Shown one piece after another: positions 25,823 to 33,835 of a stretch of 64,000 bases of DNA. The position numbers and the translations under genes are program-made. Within the stretch, counting starts at the first letter, position 1. Every line of letters begins with the position of its first letter. The notes beneath the pieces are model-generated. The model saw nothing but the letters and a program-made list of their open reading frames with translations, did no database searches and was not told where the DNA came from. The DNA comes from JANLTX01 sp049840835 (lineage in GTDB: Bacteria > Armatimonadota > Armatimonadia > Armatimonadales > Armatimonadaceae), in assembly GCA_049840835.1 (NCBI GenBank), contig JASGJG010000007.1:62001-126000 (forward strand), in the 5' to 3' direction.

Positions 25823-25829
25823 TAAAGCC

Positions 25830-26362
25830 ATGAACAAACAGCTTTCCAGCAATTTCAGCATCTTCATCATCGCCGGAGTGGCGATTCTGGCGCTGGTTGC
25901 TCTTGGTCTGTCAGGCCAGGGAGGAAATGCTGGCGAGCCCAATGGCGGGCGACGTACAGGGCACCCCGCTCCCCCCTGACGGGAAAGTCCACAGAAGATA
26001 AGCAAATCACCCTATCTGACCTGAAGGGCAAGGTTGTTCTGCTCAACTTCTGGGCGACCTGGTGTAACCCCTGTCGGCAGGAGATGCCAGAGATCGTCAA
26101 ACTTCAGGAGAAGTACAAGGATCGCGGTCTAGTAGTGGTGGGAGTTGCCGCTGACGAGACTCCAGAACCAGTGATTGCCTTTCTCAAGAAAAACCCATTA
26201 CCGTACACCAATATCTACATCACCGGTGATATAGCCAAGGTCTACGGCGTTGGCGCGTTTCCCACCAGCGTTCTTATAGATAAGAATGGGCAAATCGTCT
26301 TCGATATCGATGGCTACGATCCGTCGCTGGACTTCGGTAAGCTCATCGAGAAATATCTCTAA
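25830..26362 (+). CDS. TlpA-like thiol-disulfide oxidoreductase (single-base frameshift near 25971)
   Basis: The product starts with a membrane anchor (MNKQLSSNFSIFIIAGVAILALV region). It is followed by a Gly/Pro linker and, in another frame, a TlpA/ResA-type thioredoxin domain: ITLSDLKGKVVLLNFWATWC, active site WCNPC, VVVGVAADETPE and cis-Pro segment GAFPTSVLID. The reading frame breaks at a run of six C (25971-25976). A seventh C joins the parts as HPAPPLTGKSTEDKQITL and gives a protein of about 177 residues. It would reduce disulfides outside the cytoplasmic membrane, for example in cytochrome c maturation. The start at 25830 lies just after the tRNA gene. A homopolymer error is likely. 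Confidence 0.8.
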
Positions 26363-26380
26363 CCTCTCCCAAAATCGAGG

Positions 26381-26386
26381 CATACT
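26381..26386 (+). promoter_or_regulatory. -10-like hexamer CATACT, 6 bases before galU
   Basis: CATACT, six bases, then ATG at 26393, without a ribosome binding site. It is one mismatch from TATACT and matches the spacing of the other leaderless candidates. Confidence 0.35.
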
Positions 26387-26392
26387 GGCACT

Positions 26393-27280
26393 ATGGTAAA
26401 GAAAGCTGTTATCACAGCAGCCGGGCGCGGCACGCGCATGTTTCCCGCCACTCGGGTGGTTCAGAAAGAGCTGCTCCCCCTGGTAGACACCGACGGGTTT
26501 GCAAAGCCCACTATCCAGATAATCGTAGAAGAATGCCTGGCCTCCGGTATCGAAGAAGTCTGCATCGTAGTAGAGAAGGGTGGCGGGGCTCCGTTTCGCG
26601 CCCACTTCGCTCCGCCTACAGACGACGAGCGACAGGCCCTGACCAGCAAACCCCAGCTCCTGGCGCAAGCGGAGCATCTGGGACAACTCGCCGGGCGCAT
26701 CTCCTATGTCGAGCAGCCATCGCCAGAGGGCTTCGGCCATGCTGTCTATCAGGCGAAAGACTTTGTGGGGAATGAACCGTTCGTGTTGCTCCTAGGAGAC
26801 CACGTCTACACCGTTCCCGAGGGCGAGAAGCGCGTGGTGCAACAGCTAGTGGATGCTTACGATGCCACAGGTGGCTCTGTTACCGCCGTGCGCCACGAAC
26901 CCGAGAGCGGGGTTACCGTAACCGGCATCATCAAAGGAATTCCCATTAGCAAGCGGCTCTATGGCATCGAGAAGCTGGTCGAGAAGCCCAGCATAGAAGA
27001 AGCCAAACTACTGGAGACACCGGGCGTACCCGAGGGATACTATCTGGGTCACTTCGGGGTGCATCTCTTTACGCCGGGTATTTTTGATGCTCTTGGCAGC
27101 CTGATTGCGGAGAATGCACGAGTCAAAAACGAGTTCCAGCTCACCAGTGGACAGGAGCGCCTGCTGAAATCCGGCGAGACCTATCACGTGCTGGAGATAA
27201 ATGGGCTGCGCTGGGATATTGGCATGCCCGATGAGTATGTCAAAACATTCGAGGCTCTGGGTAAGAAAGCCTATCCGTGA
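26393..27280 (+). CDS. galU: UTP--glucose-1-phosphate uridylyltransferase
   Basis: 295 residues, the usual GalU length. The N-terminal nucleotide-binding motif is KKAVITAAGRGTRMFPATR and continues with VQKELLPLVD. FVLLLGDHVY supplies the metal-binding Asp, and VEKPSIEEA and GYYLGHFGVHLFTP are sugar-binding parts typical of GalU/CugP. It makes UDP-glucose for glycan, glycolipid and capsule synthesis in the cytoplasm. nagZ follows with its GTG start overlapping the galU stop, so the two are translationally coupled. Confidence 0.9.
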   Translation: MVKKAVITAAGRGTRMFPATRVVQKELLPLVDTDGFAKPTIQIIVEECLASGIEEVCIVVEKGGGAPFRAHFAPPTDDERQALTSKPQLLAQAEHLGQLAGRISYVEQPSPEGFGHAVYQAKDFVGNEPFVLLLGDHVYTVPEGEKRVVQQLVDAYDATGGSVTAVRHEPESGVTVTGIIKGIPISKRLYGIEKLVEKPSIEEAKLLETPGVPEGYYLGHFGVHLFTPGIFDALGSLIAENARVKNEFQLTSGQERLLKSGETYHVLEINGLRWDIGMPDEYVKTFEALGKKAYP

Positions 27281-28353
27281 CCTTAGACGAGAAAATCGGT
27301 CAGCTACTGTGCCTGGGCTGGCATGCTCACCTGGCGCTAGACGATCAGGCGATTCGCTGCCTTGAGGAGCTACATGCGGGCAGCATGATTCTCATGGGCC
27401 GCAATGTCCGCAAATCCGGCGAGACGACGATTGACACCGCCGCCGTCCGTTCTATGACAGATGGGCTACAGGCCCGAGCAAAGGCCCCTCTGTTGATAGC
27501 CACGGATCAAGAGGGTGGCCGGGTGGCACGCTTCTCGACGGCACCATTCACGCAGGTACCCCCTGCCATGCAGTTAGAGACAGCGGCCTCGGCACGTGAA
27601 GCTGCCGAAGTTATGGGGCGTGAACTGGCCATGGTTGGAGTCAATACCAACTTCGCGCCGGTAGCCGATGTCAACTCCAATCCCGCCAACCCTGTTATCG
27701 GAGATAGAAGCTTTGGGGCGGAGCCAAAAGGTGTCGCTGAGAAAGTAGTGGTCCAGGTAGAAGGTTATCAAACCAGCGGAGTGCTTCCCTGCTTGAAGCA
27801 CTTCCCCGGTCATGGCGATACCGCAGTGGACTCGCACTTTGCTCTACCTACACTACCCCACTCTTTAGAGACCATGGAAGCTCGCGAACTCGTGCCGTTT
27901 CAAGCAGGAATAGCCGCAGGCTGCCCACTGGTCATGAGTGCCCACATTCTCTTCCCAGCCCTGGACCCGGAGCTGCCTGGTACGCTGTCACCCCAAATCC
28001 TCACTGGTCTGCTACGCGAGAAGCTCGGATTCGATGGCGTTATCGTGACCGACTGTTTAGAAATGAAAGCCGTGGCGGACCACTGGGGTGTAGCCCGCGC
28101 TGCCGTGCTAGCGGCGAAGGCAGGCGCGGACCTGCTGCTTATCTGCCATACCTGGGAGCGCCAGAAAGAAGCCTTCGATGCCCTAAAAAGCGCCGTGGAG
28201 TCTGGTGAGCTGTCTGAAACTCAGATAGATGCCTCGGTAGCACGTATTCAGAAGCTCAAAGCCAGCCTGAAGCCTGCGCCTGAGTTTGACGCCTTTGTGT
28301 TCGGCGGACAACAGACCGGGGCTCAGGTGACCCTGGGCGAGCAGGCTCATTGA
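27277..28353 (+). CDS. nagZ: Beta-N-acetylhexosaminidase, glycoside hydrolase family 3 (NagZ-like)
   Basis: 358 residues with a GTG start that overlaps galU. Family 3 hallmarks are IATDQEGGRVARF, the catalytic-loop motif KHFPGHGDTAVDSH (with the His/Asp pair special to NagZ) and the nucleophile strand GVIVTDCLEMKAV. NagZ removes N-acetylglucosamine from muropeptides during cell-wall recycling, usually in the cytoplasm; no signal peptide is seen here, which agrees. No other recycling genes are adjacent. The TTG start of the next gene overlaps its stop. Confidence 0.88.
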   Translation: MTLDEKIGQLLCLGWHAHLALDDQAIRCLEELHAGSMILMGRNVRKSGETTIDTAAVRSMTDGLQARAKAPLLIATDQEGGRVARFSTAPFTQVPPAMQLETAASAREAAEVMGRELAMVGVNTNFAPVADVNSNPANPVIGDRSFGAEPKGVAEKVVVQVEGYQTSGVLPCLKHFPGHGDTAVDSHFALPTLPHSLETMEARELVPFQAGIAAGCPLVMSAHILFPALDPELPGTLSPQILTGLLREKLGFDGVIVTDCLEMKAVADHWGVARAAVLAAKAGADLLLICHTWERQKEAFDALKSAVESGELSETQIDASVARIQKLKASLKPAPEFDAFVFGGQQTGAQVTLGEQAH

Positions 28354-28730
28354 CTACTGTAGAAGAGGTTCACACCTGCTGTGAGGCGCTGCCAAGCGCG
28401 GAGCAGACCTTTCCTTTTGGCGAAACAGTGGCCGTGTATAAAGTGGGCGGCAAGATGTTCGCTCTGGTTCCTATGGAAGCCAAGCAGCCAAATTTCTCAG
28501 TGAAGTGCGATCCAGAAGAAGCTATTTTACTGCGTGAGCAGTATTCCGCTGTTACGCCCGGCTATCACTTGAACAAACGTCACTGGAACACGGTAACTGT
28601 CGATGGCTCTATTCCCGAGGAGGAACTAGAGGGCTTTATTAAATCCTCCTGGAAATTAGTGGCTGCCAGCCTGCCCCGAAAAATACGGCAGGAGTTAGAG
28701 CTGTCTGACAGCGACATAGATTCGATTTGA
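28350..28730 (+). CDS. MmcQ/YjbR-family protein
   Basis: 126 residues with a TTG start overlapping the nagZ stop. The family marks are FPFGETVAVYKVGGKMFALV, FSVKCDPEEAILLREQY, TPGYHLNKRHWNTV and the C-terminal SWKLVAASLPRK. Members have a double-wing CyaY-like fold; DNA binding has been proposed for some, but the role is not established. There is no secretion signal. It is the third gene of the galU-nagZ operon by overlap, although its function is unlikely to be linked. Confidence 0.85.
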   Translation: MTTVEEVHTCCEALPSAEQTFPFGETVAVYKVGGKMFALVPMEAKQPNFSVKCDPEEAILLREQYSAVTPGYHLNKRHWNTVTVDGSIPEEELEGFIKSSWKLVAASLPRKIRQELELSDSDIDSI

Positions 28731-28746
28731 TATTTTTATTGTGCCC

Positions 28747-28775
28747 TTGACAGAGATGTTCTGAATCGGCACAAT
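28747..28775 (+). promoter_or_regulatory. Promoter TTGACA-17-CACAAT, leaderless
   Basis: A perfect -35 box (28747-28752), 17-base spacer and CACAAT (28770-28775) lie only five bases before the ATG at 28781. The predicted transcription start falls on the start codon. This is the clearest leaderless promoter in the window. Confidence 0.75.
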
Positions 28776-28780
28776 GCTGT

Positions 28781-29182
28781 ATGAAACGCGCTACATCTGG
28801 CCCATGGCAAGTTATATTGCTCTTCGCTGTTATTGGGATAGTTATGGTTTTCGCACAGCGAGATAAAACGCCGCAAGCCCCCAGCAGTACTCCAGCGCCT
28901 GTGTCATCTCCCGTTAGTGCCATCCACGTTTCGGATCTCGTTCCCACTTATAGCGATACAAGCAAAATCCAGATTACTGTACCGAATAAGCCTTATGCGA
29001 TTCCTTCCGATGGTAAGAGACATGAAATTCGGATTACCATCCTGAGTCCCAGTGGGTTTACGGAATCTCACGCCAGGTACTATGCGGCTGGTGAAAAGGT
29101 TCAGGATGTCCTCTCTTCTCCAAAACACGGACGAATCCGTTTTTATGACAACGATGCCCTGATCGGCGAAGTCCAGCTTTAG
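28781..29182 (+). CDS. Membrane-anchored protein of unknown function
   Basis: 133 residues: MKRATSGP, then one hydrophobic helix (about residues 10-25), a Pro/Ser/Thr-rich linker (about 30-45) and a small beta-rich domain containing KPYAIPSDGKRHEIRITILSP. The layout suggests an anchor with a small extracytoplasmic domain. I do not recognise the family. It has its own strong promoter and appears to stand alone. An inverted repeat directly after the stop may act as terminator or as operator of the next gene. Confidence 0.7.
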   Translation: MKRATSGPWQVILLFAVIGIVMVFAQRDKTPQAPSSTPAPVSSPVSAIHVSDLVPTYSDTSKIQITVPNKPYAIPSDGKRHEIRITILSPSGFTESHARYYAAGEKVQDVLSSPKHGRIRFYDNDALIGEVQL

Positions 29183-29192
29183 GGCGATGGGC

Positions 29193-29222
29193 TTGACAGG
29201 AGGGCCTTTCCTCCTGCATCAT
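29193..29222 (+). promoter_or_regulatory. Promoter TTGACA-18-CATCAT containing a 7-bp inverted repeat
   Basis: TTGACA (29193-29198) and CATCAT (29217-29222) lie 7 bases before the ATG at 29230. The spacer is almost filled by CAGGAGG-gccttt-CCTCCTG (29197-29216). The repeat could be an operator or a weak terminator for the gene upstream. Confidence 0.5.
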
Positions 29223-29229
29223 TTTCGGT

Positions 29230-30705
29230 ATGAACACTCGTCGTTCGTTTCTTACGGGGGCGGTCGGTTCGGCATTGCTGCTGGGCGACGCTACTGTTTC
29301 TCAAGCGGCTAAAAGCCGACTGCCACGCGCAAAGCCAGAGAGTGTGGGTATCGACCCGGCTGGCATTCTGCGTTTTACCGAGGCTGTCGATACGATCGGG
29401 CTGCATAGCCTGATGCTGCTGCGCCATGGTAAGGTCGCCGCAGAAGGCTGGTGGAACCCCTATGGCCCGCAGCACCCCCACATGCTCTACTCGCTCAGCA
29501 AGAGCTTTACGTCTACGGCTATCGGACTGCTGATTAGCGAGGGCAAACTCTCCAAAGAAGCTGCAGTGGTTTCGTTCTTTCCCAATGAACGCCCGGCGAC
29601 GATAGAGGACAATCTGGCGGCCATGCAGGTTCAGCACCTGCTGATGATGGGAACGGGCCACGATATAGACACCACCGGAGCCGTGCTGAGCCAGCCGCAG
29701 GGAGATTGGGTGCGCGGGTTCTTCTCTGTGCCCGTGGCGCATGCCCCCACTACTAAGTTTGTGTACAACACCGGAGCAACCTACATGCTCTCCGCCATTC
29801 TCCAGACAGTCACCGGGCAGACCGTGCTGGACTATCTGCGCCCCCGTCTGTTCGGGCCACTGGGCATTCAGAACCCGACTTGGGAGACCTGCCCCAAGGG
29901 GCGGAATGCCGGTGGATTTGGCTTGAGCATCACCACGGAAGACATTGCCAAGTTCGGCCAGCTCTATCTCCAGAAGGGAATGTGGGATGGTAAACAGCTC
30001 GTTCCCGCAGCCTGGGTAGCGGACGCCACACAGCAGCACATCAGCAATGGGGACCCGAAAACGCCCAGTGATTGGGCGCAAGGCTACGGCTATCAGTTCT
30101 GGCGCTGCCGCCATGATGCCTACCGCGGAGATGGTGCCTTTGGCCAGTTCTGTGTGGTGCTGCCGGAAAAGGATGCAGTGATAGCCATTACCAGCGGCAC
30201 GGGCGATATGCAGGGGATTCTAAACGCGGCTTGGGAGCATCTGTTGCCCGCTTACGATCGGACCCCCTCCCCTGCTCCCACGCTGAGTACTCGCTTGAAG
30301 CGGCTGGCACTGACGCCGCCTGCCGGAGCAGCAGACTCCACCATGGCCAAACAGATTCAGGGAAAGACTTTCACGTTTGAGAAAAACGCCCTGGGAGCCG
30401 TGTCTGTGCGCTTCGATAGCAATCTGATTACGCTGAAGCTGGCCAATGAAGAGCAGCAGATTCGCTGGAAGGGCGGACGTTGGGAGCAGGGCACGGTCTC
30501 GCTAGGGAGCTTTCCGTCTAAGAAAGCAGCCACCTATGGCGCCTGGTCCGCCCCTGATACGCTGGCTCTCACAATATGCGCCTATGAGACCCCGTATATC
30601 CGCACGATAACCTGCCAGTTCCAGGGGGATAGCATCACCCTTGCCATGAAAGACAATGTCTCGTTTGGACCGAATGGAGTGGTTACACTGAAAGGCCGCG
30701 CGTAA
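29230..30705 (+). CDS. Serine hydrolase, class C beta-lactamase-like family
   Basis: 491 residues. A twin-arginine-like signal (NTRRSFLTGAVGSALLL) is followed by a beta-lactamase/DD-peptidase fold. The nucleophile motif is SLSK (Ser88, Lys91) within LYSLSKSFTST. FVYNTGATYML (Tyr179) serves as second motif. The HGK and GYGYQFW segments are typical of EstB-like esterases and DUF-type serine hydrolases. The C-terminal 150 residues form a lipocalin-like beta domain, common in this group. The likely function is hydrolysis of an ester or peptide bond outside the cytoplasm; real beta-lactamase activity is doubtful. The substrate is unknown. Confidence 0.88.
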   Translation: MNTRRSFLTGAVGSALLLGDATVSQAAKSRLPRAKPESVGIDPAGILRFTEAVDTIGLHSLMLLRHGKVAAEGWWNPYGPQHPHMLYSLSKSFTSTAIGLLISEGKLSKEAAVVSFFPNERPATIEDNLAAMQVQHLLMMGTGHDIDTTGAVLSQPQGDWVRGFFSVPVAHAPTTKFVYNTGATYMLSAILQTVTGQTVLDYLRPRLFGPLGIQNPTWETCPKGRNAGGFGLSITTEDIAKFGQLYLQKGMWDGKQLVPAAWVADATQQHISNGDPKTPSDWAQGYGYQFWRCRHDAYRGDGAFGQFCVVLPEKDAVIAITSGTGDMQGILNAAWEHLLPAYDRTPSPAPTLSTRLKRLALTPPAGAADSTMAKQIQGKTFTFEKNALGAVSVRFDSNLITLKLANEEQQIRWKGGRWEQGTVSLGSFPSKKAATYGAWSAPDTLALTICAYETPYIRTITCQFQGDSITLAMKDNVSFGPNGVVTLKGRA

Positions 30706-30723
30706 CCACTCGCTCGTCAGCCG

Positions 30724-32289
30724 TTAAGCGCCACCGGTCTTGGTAGTATCGGTGGCCTTATCGGTTTCTGTTTTGTCGGTCTTTTCTGGGATAGCGTCGG
30801 ACTTGGCAGGTGCTGGTGCGGGGGTCGGAGTTGGCTTGGGCTCTGGGGTGGCCACGGCTTTGGGGAGAAGGTCCAGACGGCTGGCGGTCAACTTACCGTC
30901 TTTGCCGAGCATGCCGATAGCTTTCACACCGCGCTCTTTGGCAAGCCCCACAAACGCATCGGCTTTGAGAGTGGTACCGCTATCATCGAAGAGCTGAGTG
31001 TTCTCGCGCAGGGCAAGCGAGCCCCCCTTGGCCGCTGGTAGGAAGCCACTCCACGCCGTGGGCGCGCCTAACTGAAGCGCAGCATTATCTCCCCCGGAAA
31101 CCGGGGCGGTCAGGGTTACCAGGCTCGGGCCAGCGCTCTCCAGTACCAGGCGAATTGCAGCCAGCGCTCCAGAGACAGGCTCATACGCCCCTTCTAGCTG
31201 CACGGAAGCGCCAGAGACCAGACTGCGCCATAGCTCCTCGCTAGAGAGGGAAAGGCCACCTTGTTTATAGATAGCCGCTTTCTCCGCTAGAGAGACCAGC
31301 AGAGTATTCTGCCCCGGCATAGCTCCGGTAACTTCATCCACAGTTAGAGTCAGAGTCTGAGCACCGGGATCTACGGAAACGACCTTGCCACGCACCGAAG
31401 CGCCTGTATCTACCCCCAGGCTTACCTGAGTCGCTACCAGCGCTCTACGGGCAGAATCCAGCGTGGCGCGTACTCGCACCTTCTGGCCTTCGGCTAGTTT
31501 CGGAGCGGGGGTACCGTCCCCCAGCACTACTGTGGTCGGGCTGAGTGTCACCAGCTCGCTGCCCAGCAGGACTTTCTGCTGCGGAGCCTCACCCTGTACG
31601 CCGCGGACTACACCGGTCCACTCTCGGCTCAAAGTATCGCCCTTGGGGGAGCTGGCTACTGTCAAAGCGAGCGGGCTGTGATCGCCAGTCGTTGCCAGTT
31701 TTGCCAGGTCTACGGTCAGGGTGGCGGGTCCAGCAGTGGGGTCCTGGGTCTTCTCGAGCGAGAGGGTGATAGTCGGGTGGCCAGCGGCGTCCTTCGGCAG
31801 AGCATCCGGAAGCAGGACCTGCTCCCCAGTGGCACTGCCCTGACCGAAGCGCATGAGCCCTGCAGCTAGAGTGATACGCACTCGCGAGATTGGCTTGCTG
31901 ACCTTTATCGGTGGAGTACCCAGGGGCAGTAGCTTGCCATCCAGACTGCATAGCTCTACGTTGATACCCGCATCGTCTTGGAGTACGGCCACGGCTTCAT
32001 CGCCCTGGCCGGTGAGTAGTTCGATTTTGTGAATCGTGGCGTAGACTCGTTCGATCCCCTGAGGCTTACCACTGGCGGTCAAAAGCAGAGGCAGGCGGCG
32101 GCTCTCCCAGAGCGGGTCGCTTGCTTTTACCGGGGCAGCTTCTTCGGGGCGCGCGACGCCGCGCGCACTACCATCGCCGAGAGAATCGCCCCCGAGTGTG
32201 GGGGGGGTCGGTGTGCTGCTCGTTCCGCAGCCGAGCGGGGCCAGTGCCAGCAGTGCCAACAGGCCCGTGAGAGCATACGTACGCTTCAT
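30724..32289 (-). CDS. Lipoprotein with DUF4382-like and DUF5666-like domains
   Basis: 521 residues. The signal MKRTYALTGLLALLALAPLGC gives a lipobox at LGC (Cys21). The first domain (about 75-210), containing VYATIHKIELLTG and ISRVRITLAAG, resembles DUF4382. Several later beta segments, such as VRGKVVSVDPGAQTLTLTVDEV, resemble DUF5666 repeats. The tail is Pro/Thr/Lys-rich and disordered. It is probably surface-exposed. The start at 32289 is selected for the lipoprotein signal and for CATAAT 7 bases upstream; longer frames would add 25 residues before the signal. Divergent from pilC. Function unknown; family calls are by resemblance. Confidence 0.75.
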   Translation of the reverse strand: MKRTYALTGLLALLALAPLGCGTSSTPTPPTLGGDSLGDGSARGVARPEEAAPVKASDPLWESRRLPLLLTASGKPQGIERVYATIHKIELLTGQGDEAVAVLQDDAGINVELCSLDGKLLPLGTPPIKVSKPISRVRITLAAGLMRFGQGSATGEQVLLPDALPKDAAGHPTITLSLEKTQDPTAGPATLTVDLAKLATTGDHSPLALTVASSPKGDTLSREWTGVVRGVQGEAPQQKVLLGSELVTLSPTTVVLGDGTPAPKLAEGQKVRVRATLDSARRALVATQVSLGVDTGASVRGKVVSVDPGAQTLTLTVDEVTGAMPGQNTLLVSLAEKAAIYKQGGLSLSSEELWRSLVSGASVQLEGAYEPVSGALAAIRLVLESAGPSLVTLTAPVSGGDNAALQLGAPTAWSGFLPAAKGGSLALRENTQLFDDSGTTLKADAFVGLAKERGVKAIGMLGKDGKLTASRLDLLPKAVATPEPKPTPTPAPAPAKSDAIPEKTDKTETDKATDTTKTGGA

Positions 32290-32296
32290 AGTAACC

Positions 32297-32302
32297 ATTA
32301 TG
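32297..32302 (-). promoter_or_regulatory. -10 hexamer CATAAT, 7 bases before the DUF4382-like lipoprotein
   Basis: On the minus strand CATAAT, seven bases, then ATG at 32289. There is no ribosome binding site. Confidence 0.45.
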
Positions 32303-32387
32303 ACCTTTTTGACCCGAAGTGCCATTATTTCTTCAAGAAAAGTACAAGGAACAAGTTGGGGCACACCAGAGTCATTTCTAGGGGGCG

Positions 32388-32416
32388 TTGACGTTTTTTT
32401 ACTCTGCGCCTATAAT
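32388..32416 (+). promoter_or_regulatory. Strong sigma-70-type promoter TTGACG-17-TATAAT upstream of pilC
   Basis: TTGACG (32388-32393), 17-base spacer with seven T, consensus TATAAT (32411-32416). The leader of about 60 bases ends with CAGGAG six bases before ATG, so unlike many neighbours pilC has a classical leader. Confidence 0.85.
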
Positions 32417-32482
32417 TGCCGTAACTTTTCGGGCCGCTCGTTCGTTGAAGAGAGCACCCTACCTGTCTCGCAGGAGAAAAAA

Positions 32483-33757
32483 ATGCCGACATTTGCCTAC
32501 ACCGCCAAGACATCGGACGGCAAGACGCTCTCGAATACCGCCGAGGCCGCGTCGCCCACTGAGCTGCGTCAGCGGCTTCAGGGACAGGGCTACACTGTTC
32601 AAAAGGTCACTCAGTCCAAAGCCAAGGCCAAAGCAGCGCGCCCAAGTAACCAGATGGGCTTCTTTGAGAAGATCTCTCGTGTGAAGCTCACTGACAAAGC
32701 GATTTTCTGCCGCCAGTTCTCCACCATGATCGACGCGGGTGTGTCGCTCGTGCGCTGTTTAGACGTTCTGTCCGAGCAGTCCCAGAGCCCCAAACTGCGC
32801 CGTATCATTGCTGACCTTCGATCTGAGGTCGAAGCCGGTAACATGCTCTCGAAAGCCATGGGTAAGTACCCCGGCGAGTTCGACAACATGTTCATCGGTC
32901 TCGTCCGCGCCGGAGAGGTCGGTGGTGTACTGGAAGAGGCTCTCCAGCGCCTTTCCGTCTTCTTGGAAAAAGACGTTGAACTTCGCCGCAAGGTCAAATC
33001 CGCCCTTACCTACCCCGCCATCGTTTCCTTCGTGGCTGTAGGTATCGTTCTGTTCCTGACCGTCTACATCGTTCCGAAGTTCATCGATATGTTCTCGGAG
33101 TTCGGTCTCAAGAAAGAGGACTTCCCCGCCCCGACGATGTTCCTGGCGACGGTGTCCGACTTCCTGATTCACAAACTCTACATCGTGATCATCTGCGCGG
33201 TGATCTTCTTCATCGCGTTCAAGATGTTCGTACGAACCAAGTTTGGACGGCGTGCCTGGGATAAATTCAAACTCAAGGTACCGGTCTTCGGTAAGCTGAA
33301 CCACAAGGTGGCGCTGGCCCGCTTCTCGCGAACGCTGGCAACCCTGCTGGCCTCTGGTGTACCGATTCTTCAAGCCATGGAGACGGTGGCTGGAGCCGTG
33401 TCGAACGAGATTATCTCCGACGCGATTCTGGATGCCCGTGCCCGTGTGCGAGAAGGAGACGTTATCTCCGAGCCGCTACGCAAGTCCAAGATGTTCCCCC
33501 CCATGGTTGTTCAGATGATCGCCATTGGTCAGGAATCAGGTTCTCTGGACACCATGCTCTACAAGATCGCCGACTTCTACGACTCGGAAGTAGACGCGGC
33601 GGTGGCCCAGTTAACAGCGGCTATCGAGCCTGCGCTGATCGTGTTCCTGGGCTTTACGGTCGGGTTTATTGTTGTTGCCATGTTCCTTCCCATGGTTGCC
33701 ATGATCCAGGGCCTCTCTGGCGGTGGTGACGATGATGGTGGTGGCGGCGAGAAATAA
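32483..33757 (+). CDS. pilC: Type IV pilus / type II secretion inner-membrane platform protein PilC (GspF family)
   Basis: 424 residues with the two repeated T2SF domains (about 90-213 and 290-415). Each has cytoplasmic helices followed by membrane segments. The first begins FCRQFSTMIDAGVSLVRCLDVL and the second FSRTLATLLASGVPILQAMETV; GEVGG and GQESG precede the helices. The N-terminal FAYTAKTSDGK is typical of PilC. It forms the platform on which prepilins, such as the three in this window, are assembled by an ATPase not encoded here. The tail after the last helix is GGGDDDGGGGEK. The start ATG at 32483 follows a good ribosome binding site. Confidence 0.93.
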   Translation: MPTFAYTAKTSDGKTLSNTAEAASPTELRQRLQGQGYTVQKVTQSKAKAKAARPSNQMGFFEKISRVKLTDKAIFCRQFSTMIDAGVSLVRCLDVLSEQSQSPKLRRIIADLRSEVEAGNMLSKAMGKYPGEFDNMFIGLVRAGEVGGVLEEALQRLSVFLEKDVELRRKVKSALTYPAIVSFVAVGIVLFLTVYIVPKFIDMFSEFGLKKEDFPAPTMFLATVSDFLIHKLYIVIICAVIFFIAFKMFVRTKFGRRAWDKFKLKVPVFGKLNHKVALARFSRTLATLLASGVPILQAMETVAGAVSNEIISDAILDARARVREGDVISEPLRKSKMFPPMVVQMIAIGQESGSLDTMLYKIADFYDSEVDAAVAQLTAAIEPALIVFLGFTVGFIVVAMFLPMVAMIQGLSGGGDDDGGGGEK

Positions 33758-33777
33758 GCTTCGCACCTCTCTTTTTC

Positions 33778-33807
33778 GGGCGCGACAGTCGTAGGGCTGT
33801 CGCGCCC
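33778..33807 (+). terminator. Terminator after pilC
   Basis: An 11-bp perfect stem, GGGCGCGACAG (33778-33788) and complement (33797-33807), has an 8-base loop and is followed by ACTGTTTT. It lies between pilC and pilD, so pilD depends on its own promoter. Confidence 0.8.
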
Positions 33808-33822
33808 ACTGTTTTCTGCCGA

Positions 33823-33828
33823 TAGAAT
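33823..33828 (+). promoter_or_regulatory. -10 hexamer TAGAAT, 7 bases before pilD
   Basis: TAGAAT, seven bases, then ATG at 33836. No ribosome binding site; leaderless pattern. Confidence 0.5.
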
Positions 33829-33835
33829 CACCGTA

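Noticed and set aside
25704..25823. Longer start of the SHOCT-like gene on the minus strand
   Set aside because: It would be encoded by the antisense strand of the tRNA; the GTG at 25703 with TAAAAT upstream is more likely.
25782..25829. Longer start of the TlpA-like gene running through tRNA-Leu
   Set aside because: The extension is the tRNA sequence itself; the ATG at 25830 gives a normal membrane anchor.
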